In this document: piece after piece, positions 48,320 through 60,200 of the stretch
Numbering within the stretch: the first letter of the stretch is position 1
How the letters are laid out: the number at the start of each line of letters is the position of its first letter
Origin: Sipunculus nudus
Lineage: Eukaryota > Annelida > Sipuncula > Golfingiida > Sipunculidae
Reading direction: 5' to 3'
Length of the DNA: 64,000 bases
NCBI GenBank assembly: GCA_026874595.1
Contig: CM049316.1
Coordinates: 17,567,839-17,631,838, forward strand
Program-made: the position numbers and the translations under genes
Notes under the pieces: model-generated
Told to the model about the DNA's origin: nothing
Seen by the model: the letters and a program-made list of their open reading frames with translations, nothing else
Database searches by the model: none

Positions 48320-50760
48320 AAATGATTAGTTAGTTTTCCTTTTGTGTGTAAAAAAAAGTGACGTCCTTTCAACTACACCGGGTTATAGCTGGATTACAGA
48401 AATAAGAATATATGCTGGATGTTTCACCTGCTTTTAAACGACCCATGATTTACGTGTCAACTTGCTTCTGTGGCCGAAGTTCAAATTCATACCCTACATG
48501 GTAAGATAGTGCAATAAAGTCGTCTATCGTTTACAAACAAGTGCGCCTTTCTTGAGTTCATCGATGTTATGACCAAGCAATGGGGAACATAACACACGCA
48601 GGACCCGTAGGTGCAATACAGCGAACCTGGTTTACACCAGGATAAGTGTATGTCACCGCCTTTCAGATAAATAAAATTCTGCAGATGTACATACTAAGTT
48701 AAGGTTACACTGAATTTAATGAGGCGATTACCTCCATATCCACAAAAAGGAGTAAATTTTAACTTGTCAGCTCCTGGTTCACGACATGACTCGATATACA
48801 ACAATACGGCAAACATTGGGAACATCGCAGCACAAAAGGACCGCACTCGGAAATCAGCATATAGTACACGGATCTTATTCACCACAGGAAATAATAGGTG
48901 AAGCTCTAAGCGGAATGTATGAATAATTAAGTTACTGCATACTGCAATAAAGTCACATCCTAGACCATCCTTGAATACATACAGGAACTACTCTCGAGGA
49001 GACAATCACAAAAAGCGACACTGGCCCGCACAACATTTGACATAACGGAACATCATGATTTCAGAATGTCTTGAAATTTCTTAGGCTAGGATATATGCGC
49101 TCAAGTTTAAGAAGTTTCCAGGTCTAGATGGCGGATGAGAAAAAATATTTCATCCCCTGAATAATAGTCTATATTACACCCCTAAACAGTATCTATATTA
49201 ACCCTCCTAAATTACAGAATTTTCCTACTGTATATATCCGCTTTGTAAATATGCATGACACAGCTAATAGTATGCTCCTCAATGCAGTCGTCCCAGACAT
49301 CCTTTCGTGTTACCGCGACTTTGTATGACAAGTTCCTCTGGACATGAACACAAGGATGCGCACAGAGCACAGAATTGTAATCACGCTCTCGTTGATTTTT
49401 TACACAAGGAAACAAGCTCCCATTGGCCTGATATATAGGCCCTATGCCAGAACTTGTATTATCCGGACAACAAGGGCGGGTGTCGCATGTTGAAAATTTA
49501 AACTGGATGCACAATGCAATACCACGCTTTCAGTGATCTAATTACAATTCTTTGCTCTGTGCGCGCACCCTGCTTGTTATGCTCAGTGAACCTTGGCATA
49601 CAAAACAGCGGTAAAGGAGGCCGTGGACGACTGCGTAAGGAGCGTAAGCGAACCGTGTCTGTGAGAGGATTTCGTATTTTTTGTGGTTGTGAGACCATTA
49701 GCACCAGCTACAACAACCACATGCAACTGAACACAATGCTGTTTGTCAACCAGCCCCTTGCCAATTGATAAGTTTCTGTGTTCTGCTGAAAGGCAGGTCC
49801 CACCGGACTGTGGGTAGCTGGTTGTACTGGTTAGTTTGTTGAATCACTTATGCAAGTCTCAGTGAAATGCAGAATGGGATACATCCGTTTCTCATACTTG
49901 TCACTTTATAATGAACTTCTACAGAGCAAAGAACATACAAAAGTTAATATCGGAAACATTGAAAAGTGATTCATAGGCTTTCATATTTTTTTTCTAACGT
50001 GCCGTCTTGATATTACATGTATTTGCATGAAATATGTTTATATCTATTGTAGGCCAATCTTTGGCAGTCGAATATCGTAAATTTGACGGACTTGTGTCGA
50101 TGAAATCTCAGTATCGGCACGAGATCATCGACAAAACATCGATATATATTATGGAAAGAGATTTGTAAAGATTCCAGAAGTATCCTCACCAAGATGCAAC
50201 ATAGCTACATTTAATCAGTAATAAAGGTGATGTCATGTCTGGATTAAACAAACCAAAAGGCCATTTGATTCAACTTCATTCAATTGGTCATGAAATGTCT
50301 AAATTTAAAAGCTTTTCCGTTTTGATCTACACATTTAAAAATGTATATATTATTTTTAATTTTTAGGAGGATTCTTTTAAGAACAGCATTCAAAAACTTA
50401 ATAAATCCTTTTCTATCCATCGAAAGTCTCAGTTACTTTATTCCCTATGTCGACCATAATATTATAATTTTCCACCAAATTGAGTTTATTAGTGATGTGT
50501 GACAGGAATACGCGGGAGGAGTTCCAAATGCCAGCTCGAAAGGCCATATATCATTCTCATCACTCATGATAGTGTCACCAGAGCTTTGGATCACCGCAAG
50601 TGTACATGTATGCAATGGACTTTGTTCATAGTAAATCTTATCTTAAGGTGCGACGGGGAAAACGCCGCATATACACACATGTAAGTTTGAATTGACTTTG
50701 TATTAGGTGCAACTTATCCTACTGGTCTAACCTGGCTGTGCTGTGTTCTTCAGGCCGGTA
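48320..50760. other. Intergenic spacer between copies 3 and 4
   Basis: The first part is a diverged homologue of the spacers after copies 1 and 2 (for example GATGTACATACT and GTAAATATGCATGACACA). 49760-50490 has no match to them. 50600-50860 is homologous to the promoter-proximal DNA of copies 2 and 3. No gene was recognised. Confidence 0.55.
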
Positions 50761-50776
50761 GTACTGCTGCGGGGTG

Positions 50777-50784
50777 TATATATA
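50777..50784 (+). promoter_or_regulatory. TATA box of ADH copy 4
   Basis: TATATATA followed by GCGAG, about 84 bp before the ATG, aligned with weaker TATA-like text in copies 2 and 3. Confidence 0.5.
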
Positions 50785-50867
50785 GCGAGTTTTTTACAGC
50801 TGTTGTTAGTGGTGGTAGCTCTGATATAGATACATTTCACGGAACTGTTCCGTGCACTGTGTGAACT

Positions 50868-51165
50868 ATGAACAGACGGTTAGAACTCCGTGCATTCGGA
50901 CAACCATTAGTGACACCGATCCCCGAAGCCCCTCCTAAAGGCGCGGTCATCAAGGTAAACACTCTGCTTTTAACATTAGCCACACCGATATGTACCAGAA
51001 GTTTTAGTTGATCTAAGTTTAGATGCATGCTATAATCGGTAAGCTACGATACCCTCCCGGGGGGGGGGGGGGGGAAGGTCTGCTCCGAAGCCGATGTTGG
51101 CATGGTTTTTAATTTTGATTTTGAATATGCACCTATATTGTATTATCATTCAGTGTTATACGTTA

Positions 51166-51208
<43 letters not shown>

Positions 51209-54200
51209 GCGGTACAGGGGGAGGAAGAGGGCAAACGGAAGTGCTTTGTTTACATGTATGTTCCTGTGTGTGTGTTGGGCTGTGATATTCTTATCGGATA
51301 TATGGCAGGAAATATACACTTATTATTATTAGTAGTAGTAGTAATAGTTGTAGTAGTATAGTAGTATTATATTTATAAGTTACATAAAATGCCACCCGTT
51401 TTTTTTTTCCTATACATCAGCTTCACTTCAGCGGGATATGTCACACAGACCTGGAAGTATGCCGTGGTTACCTGGACATGGGTAAAGGTGACGACAGTGA
51501 TCAAACATTGAGAAGCTACCTGACATTACCCATGGTTCCCGGTAGGTTAACATACTGGTATAATTTATTAGATCCATCCATAAACCCAACAGATTTGATT
51601 AGGACTAGGGTAATTGTTGTTGTATATTGTAACCAATGAGATAAATAATATAGATTCATGCAATTGATTAAATTTATGGTTGAGCCAATTTTCGATTACA
51701 AAGAATTGTAACGGTAATAAAGACTGAATATCTTGGTGTAATTTCAATACATTTTGATTAAGTTTTAAATACATATCAATCCATTGGATAAGTCATAAGA
51801 TTTGGCTTCAAAGTTTATTCAACATAATATATTTTTTTTATTTCTTATTCATATTACACTCCTAGTCCAAATATTATAGGCCTATATTTTTAAATAACAA
51901 CATAGCATTAAGAAATGGAAATTTACTGTTTAATAATAAGAGATGTTTTGTAGTCGCAAGATTTCGATTCTGACCGATTGTACAGGACAGTGTTCTAATT
52001 AACACAAGAACAGGTATTTTGATCGCTTTATATTAAAACGAATGTATGTACAGACGAAGGAAATTTTCAAACTATTAATACACTAGTTTCATTATCATGT
52101 CAGATACACAAGTAGCATTTAAATTATAATAAGTTACTTTTTCTCGCAGGTCATGAACTGGCTGGTGAAGTGTTCAGTTTGGGAGCCGATGTTAAAAGTG
52201 AGTAAATAGTAATAGCAGGTATAAAGCCAGGCAGCAAACATATGTTTATATTGTTACGGAACCTAAAATAAACAGATCACGTATGCGTGAAGAACACAAA
52301 TTTTGTAATGGACATAAAAACAAATCAGATTCTGTAACACTAGGCAGCGTGAAATGTCCAGGGGAATGAATAAAGAAGTCAGTGTTTTTTTGTTAACAAA
52401 TAACTATAATTTATTCTTAAAACAACCCTAACATTACAATACACTAAATCAATACAATTATACAGTAAAACAGCGGTATAACAACAAGTCAATACAATCA
52501 CATACAAAATAATGTGCACAGTACCTGGATACCAACACCATCACAACGATAAGTCCTTTAAATGTAAACTCTCGGAGAATGACAGTCAAGTGGAACGATC
52601 TTGCTACAACCCAGAAAGTAAACTGAAGTCCAAATGCATAAAATCAAGGAGAAGATCTTTAAAAATCTCTAATTGCCGCATTTGTCGGATAAGGTCCTGA
52701 CACACGCTTCTGCGTACGCTGGAATCTGTTCCTCTGCTCTCTCTCTGCCCTCCGCCTAAACACAGCCCCTTATATACTCTTCACCCAAAGCCGAGAATTT
52801 TCCCTTTCTCGAACAGTCTATAAGATCCTACTCAACAGTAAACACGCGTTTCAGGAATTCTCTAGAAAACATCGCCGTGCCTCTACACACCATGGTGTAC
52901 ACTAGCCCATAAGAATGAACTCCTCAATTGCTTTTTTTCAGTGACTGACGCATTGTGGAGTCCATAGATTGCACCTGCAGGTAACTGTGATTATAACACT
53001 CCAAACACAACTGTGAGATTTAACATATATCCATTGTTTAATGTTCAGTACGTCTATGTGTATTGTATATTTGACCACTAGAAAACATTCCTGTTCTCTT
53101 CTCAGCCCTATTTTGCACCAAGGAAGTTAAAATATGAACATAATAGTACACAGGCCTAAAGCCTTATACAGGACTGCCACCAAATGCAAGATGTCTACCG
53201 GGGCTGTTAATGCTTCAATTCTCTCTGGACAAATACTATCAGTTTTTGATGTTACAGGTGCTTCATGCTTTCAAGAAAGGTTATTTTTTATTACAGGCCT
53301 TTCGACAAACAACATTATGTGAACACTGGTTCACTGCAAAAACCATAGGAAATATTTTTATTTAATTTTCTTTCTAAGAGTAACAGATCGTATCGTGCTA
53401 TAACCCCAGTTAGCCCTTTGGTGGGCCGGCGACGCAACAGAAACCTGAACCTGTTGCGTTGACGTCGGCGGCTAGGTGTACACGTGATCTCGCCCCAAGC
53501 CAGCACGACAACAAGAGTTCAACCAGTACGGATTAAACATAGAATGTAATACGCGGCCAGACACGAGTGCCACAACAGGAGTTACCCCCGTGTCACATAA
53601 TAAAAAGAGCAACCCCCAATTAAAGATTCTGTATCCGCCCCAGGGGAGGGACTAGTTATGAGACCGCGTCAACAATAAGGCTGATGGCTGATATAATCTA
53701 ATACGGGAAGGCCAATGGTCAGCTCCATGCCTAGGCCAGCCCCCCTTTTTTTTTAATAATTATTTTAAATAAAACAATGTCGTGTGTAATTTCAATGAAA
53801 TTAAAATCCCGTTGTCACCAGAGGATTGTGACTTCGTTATTGTACTGCATGTTCTAGTAGGGAGTATAACCAGGTGATTGGTTTGATAATTTACTGTACA
53901 GTTACATGGAGTATCGTGTTTAGATATAAGCGTGAGAATTTTTGTTACAGAGCACCCGTGTCTCGTTTGATGTAAATTTCAGTGCAGTTTAATTCCATGA
54001 GAGCCGTCTCTGCTTGACAGTCTCTATAGTAACGACAGTGGAGTAGACTTCAAAGGACCAGCACTTGTCTAGTTTGGTTTTCTTAGAGTTTTGTCTCTGG
54101 AGCCGTGTCCATTTTAAGATTCATGTAATAATTGGCAGTCGGCATAATAGGCAGTGGTGATTGGCTAGAAGACAGTCAGGACTTGAGAGACAGCAAGTAA

Positions 54201-57200
54201 TATAAGACGTGATTAAAACGAAATTGACTACAAGTGCCCGATCAGCGCGCCAGTTCGTGTAGCCTGACGATTACTGCAGTCCAGGGGCAGGTCTGCGTGC
54301 ATCAGAGTATAGACAGCCGAGAGATGATGTCTATAAGCGTAGGTTGTCGATTTTTGAGGAAGGCCATGCAGGGTGGTTTCTCTGTAACGGACTTCAGAGC
54401 GAGAATTGCATTTTGCCGAAGGTCTGATAATCTGGCAAATTTACACCTGTTGTGAGCGCTTCCAGGAACAGACCGGGGATATTATTTAAACGCGTTACTG
54501 TGGAGGTACTGGATATTTCTGTGTTGAAGCTTGAGTTGGATGACATTGATTCTAAGACAAGATAGAATCGTCTTTGCTCCAATTTGTTAGAACTGCGTGA
54601 ACCGTGTCTTCAGAGTTATACCAGTACTCCAAAGAAGGACTTTGTAGTCGAAGCTGCGTGTATCTTAAAAAGGACTAACTGTACTGTGAACACAGCGCGA
54701 ACAAACTGTGAGCTTGGCAGCGCAACATTCCGATGTCAGGTGTGTCATGTGTTCAGACGAAGTGTAAACAAGGGATTCTGTGTACTGTGGTTACCGGATT
54801 TGGTGGTTGATTCTATGATTATTATCGAACTATTATGATCATCAGTGCTTGCATGTATACAGCGCCTCTTAAGAGAAACGTAAGTGTATGCCTTCTTTAA
54901 TATATTGATTAGATTTTGTTAATTCATACACGGTACTTTCTACCAAACTCTCCCTTCCGTTAGATCTCGCATTGACACTGTCTTCGGAGAACTTTCGTGT
55001 AGTCTCCCCGCGCCCTTATCGAACACTGACGTTTATTTGTCCCAGTTTCTTGAAACCGCACATGGGGGTTGCCATTTTGCGTACACACTTAAAGTCGGAT
55101 ATCATAGGTCGCATGTCGAAATTATTGGTATAAGGCTACTATAATATAATAAAATATAACGGGTCACGTGATGCAGGTGTCGTAGAGTTCGCCTCTCCAC
55201 TGCTCTGACAAATTTTGACCACAAACGTATGAAACTGTACGACAACCTACGCAAGTTTTTGCTGAGAACTTGTTTTTAGTACTAACTCTCAATACATATC
55301 AAGACAGAAAATTTCTGTATTCAAAAACTGATATTTGTGATTTATTGTGAATTGAAAGGGACTCATTGCATTGATAATGACAGCGGAGGATGTGCTACCG
55401 GTTTTCTTTACAAATGACCAAGTAATCCCTAAAAGAAAGGATTACTCAGAGGAAGGCGACACAATGAGACCTTTCGAGGTGTGCTCCGACGGGGGTCAAC
55501 AGGTACAAAATTTGTGGCGTATATACGCTAAATCTACCGAAACAAGAGTAAAATTACTCGCAGAAAGTATAACTCTTAGTTGTAAACACATTACTCTGTC
55601 AGATAGAAATCCATTTACTATTAGATCTGACCCAACTTCTCCCCGTCCGATCAAAATCAACGTTTGTGATATACCCCTCTCATACGATAACTCATGTATC
55701 GTAGATTTCCTCAGAGAAAAAATACCACTCTGGTATCTGAGGTCAAATATGAATATTAAAGAACCAAGGACGGTCTGTTAACCTCATACAAAACGGAATT
55801 GGTTTGTGTTCGTTGACAAAATCATACCAGAAGCTCTCCCACGTAACGTTATGATCGGACCATCCAAATGCCGGATATTCCATTTCAACAAGTTTGCAGA
55901 TACAATCTGTTCAGTTTGTAATGAGAAAGGGCATAAAGCTGGAAGTCCTAAATGCTCAAAGTATGTTAGAGACCAGGATGTTCAGATCATATCAGGGCAC
56001 ACCGATATTCTGTCAAGTGATTGCCCCTGCACACTTGACGTTTATGGTCAAAACTTTCCCTCCCTGGAGCATGCCTTTCAGTATCGCCGTGCCGTCGAAA
56101 ATGACTGTGACGATCTAGCTCAACCAATCGCAAATGCCAAACATGCTGGAATTGCGAGAAAATTGGGCTCAACAATCGACGACAAGTTAGCCCCAGACGA
56201 TACCCGAGACATTTTAGAAAACCTCATATTTGAAAAAATAAATCAACAAATCCCTGAATTTAAAGACGAACTGATTGCCACTGACTCATCAACCTTAGCA
56301 CTCGCTTCCCAAGATCTTCATTTAGGGACCGGGCTTTCTAGGTACTTATCAAAAGTTACCACCAAAACAAACTGGAAGCAAAACTTGTTTGGTCGTTTAC
56401 TGCAAAACATAAAACGTCAGTACATCACGTATGAAATAAATAAGGACAAACCACAGGACGACGAACCTGGACGAACTTCATCTCGTCCAAAACGACTCGC
56501 TTTAAGGTCGCCAAATGATGTAGATACCCACAAAAAAAGCTGGGAAAACTCAGAAAATTGTCGACATCAATAGATTTTCCTGTTTATCGGACATCGATTT
56601 GGAAACTGATACAGAATATTTTTAGATATGTTGTTTAAATGGCCAGTCTTCGTATCTGTTCTCTGAACGTCAGAGGACTAAACAATCACTTTAAACGAAA
56701 GAAAATATTCTGTTGGTTGAAATGGCGTAACATTGATATTGCTTTCTTGCAAGAAACCTATTGTGTTCCAGCTTTTATCAGAATATTTAACAGCTCGTGG
56801 GATGGTACAGTTTACCATTAAGCGTCAGATACATCTCATGGAAAAGGTGTTGCTATTTTAATAAACCGAAATGTTGGGTTTAAAATTATAGATGAATATC
56901 AAGATAAAGTGGGTAGAAAATTATTAATCAACTTAGAAATATCAGAACACTTGTACACATTGTTTTGTTTGTATGCACCAAACCAGGATAAACATCGCTG
57001 TGAGTTTATAAGAAAGACACACGTTTGACCGATCACAATGCGATTGGCATTGACATAGAAACTTGCATGAACAACAGAGGTCAAGGCTATTGGAAGTTAA
57101 ATATCCAGCTTTCAAATGACACCGTTTACATAAAATTAATAGAAAAATATTATAAACCAGTGTCTTACAGAACACTGCAAGGCTCAGAAAAATTTAATAA

Positions 57201-60200
57201 TTGCTGGAGATTTCAACAGTATTCTTACACACACAGATACTGATACTAAATTCCATTTAAAGGATAAATGTACGACTCTTTTTCAAAACTTTTTTTGTAC
57301 TCTTGACTTAGTAGACACTTTTCTTTTAAGTGATAATGCTGAACGTTTTACATATGCCGACAACAGTGGGAAACTCAGAAGCAGACTTGATTATATATTT
57401 GTTGCAAAAACATTAAAATCCCATATTAGAAATTACACAAACTGCACAGTAATTACCGGTAAAATCGAAGAACGTTTGACCGATCACAATGCGATTGGCA
57501 TTGACATAGAAACTTGCATGAACAAAGAGGTCAAGGCTATTGGAAGTTAAATATCCAGCTTTTAAATGACATCGTTTACATAAAATTAATAGAAAAATAT
57601 TATAAACCAGTGTCTTACAGAATATAAAGGTACTACTACACTTTATTATTGTGGGATCTCATTAAAATTAAAGTAACAGAAATTTCAATTGTTTACTCAA
57701 AGGAAAAAGCTTTATTTAAGAAAAATAAAATAAGGTGTCTTGAACAAAAGATATTGAATCTGAAATAGGAAACTGGAAAAGAAGAAGAAATTGCCAAGTC
57801 TGAATTAGATTTAAATGTTCTATATGATGAAAAAACGAAAGGTGCCCAAATCCGATCTAGAGCAAGATGGGTCGAGGATGGAGAGAGAAGTTCCAAGTAT
57901 TTCTTCTCGTTAGAAAGAAAACATCAAATGATGAATACAATCACTTGTATAAAATACCGTAATACCTCTTATACTGATGATGATAAGATTCTGCAAATAA
58001 TATCAGAATTTTATGAACAACTTTACACGTCATCAGCACCATCTGAGATAGATACATATTTTAATGAAACAGGGGTATTTCCCAAATTATCTGAAAAGCA
58101 ACATGAACTATGTGATAAACCCATAACAAAACAAGAATGTGATAATATTATAAATCAGTTAAAAGATAACAAATCTCCTGGTTAAGATGGCCTTCCCAAT
58201 GAATTTTACAAAATGTTCTGGAAAATACTTGGGCCAATTTTCTATGACCTCCAAAATGAATTCTATATTAACTAGGAAATGCCAATATCAATGAGAAAAG
58301 CCGTTATCTCTTTAATCTTTAAAAAGGGATATAAAGAAGAACCTAATAATTACAGACCAATAAGCCTGTGTAATACAGATAACAAAATATTAACATTTAT
58401 ATTTGCAAAAAGAATACAGAAAGTAGCAGATCATATAATTAATTTAGACCAAACAGGCTATATTAAGGGGCGCTTTATTGGTAACAATATACGTTTACCT
58501 CAGGACACTATTAATTATACAAAATTATGAAATAAAGAAGGTGCTTTAATTCAGCTCGATTTCTCCAAAGCTTTTGACACCTTGGAATGGAAATTCATGT
58601 TTACTGCATTAAAGTATTTTAATTTTGGAAATAACTGTTTACGATGGATAAAAATATTTTAGAAAATACCTGAATTCTGTATAAAAAAAACAATGGCTGG
58701 ATTTCTCCCATAAAAGTAATGCCACGCGGAATAAGACAAGGGTGCCCAGTTTCGGCATTGCTTTTTATTATAGCTGTTGAGTTTATGGCCATAAGGATAA
58801 GAAATAATAATGATATACATGGATTTACGATAAATGGGGAAATTGTGAAATCATCACAGTATGCGGACGACACAACTATTTCAGTCACAGATCAAAGCTC
58901 TATACATAGTTCATTAGAAGAGGTAAAACAATATAGAAAAGTATCAGGTCTACAGCTCAATCAGAAAAAGTGTATAGGATTATGGTTAGGTTTTAAAGAA
59001 AATATCCCTATTAACATTTATGAAATAAAGTGGACAGAAGAACCAGTAAAATACCTGGGGGTGTATATTTCAACGGATCAAACCTATGCGTTACAAAAGA
59101 ATTGGGACGAAGCCATAAATAAGTTAATCAAAATAATAAATACTTGGAAGAAAAGAAACCTTTCTATTTTCGGGAAAATTCTTATTTTAAAATCCCTTGG
59201 TATAACACAACTACTTCTAAAAGCTTCGGTATTAGAAATTAATACAGAGGAGCTACGTAAAATTGAGAGGATTTTGTATAAGTATATATGGAATTCTCGT
59301 GATCGAATTAAAGGCACGTATGACCAAGGTGGACTGAAAATGACCGATATAGAATCTATAGTCCAAGCCGCAAAAAAGTGCTTGGATTCCAAGAATATTA
59401 CTAAATAAGTACAAAGCATCTTGCTTTCTAGGTTTTTTCTAGCCAGATTGGTCTCGACATAACAACAGTGGTACAGACAAATGTTACAAACGAGAAAGAA
59501 TTACAGGATTTTGCCTATTTACCACTGTTTTATTGACAGTTGATTTTTAGTTATAATAACTGTAAGAAATTACTTCCATTTAGTAAAATGACACCAGATA
59601 AAATATTAAGCCAGTTCATTTGGGGAAATAAAAACATTTTATATAAAGGACAGTACCTTCTTTTTAAAGCATGGGTTAGCGCAAATATATCACGCCTTCA
59701 TGACTTAATAATAAAATCAAAGAAGTTCTGAATAGACTTAAAGATACTAGAAACTGGATTATTGAATATTCTATTCTTAAATACATGTTGGTAAAAAATA
59801 TTTAAAAATATTAATACAGAGGTCGAAAACCCTAAATTGGGCACTAAAAACGAAATTTAAATATTTACAGGTAATCAAACCGTAAACATTGATAAACAAA
59901 AACAACATCTTTTCTATGATTTATTGATAAATAAAAAATTTCATTTGCCAATTCCACACACAAAACTGAAGAAAATTTTTGACATAGATTATATAACACC
60001 ATGGGGTACTATTTATAAAGTAAAGGTCGAAGAATTTCCATACCGAAAAATTGCAGAATTTAACTACAAATTATTAAAAAAACTTAATCCCATTCAGCGT
60101 TAAACAAGCAAAATGGAATAACAATGCAAAGCAACACTGTGGGGTTCTGGATGACGTTTCCCAAATGCTTTTTTTCTGTCAAACAGTAAAGCCGATTTAG

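Noticed and set aside
51094-51332. Arg-Glu-rich open frames
   Set aside because: They are translations of a (GA)n microsatellite in intron 1 of copy 4.
54234-54838. Open frames in G/C-richer DNA of intron 3 of copy 4
   Set aside because: No domain, no splice-linked structure and no relation to the LINE ORFs was visible.
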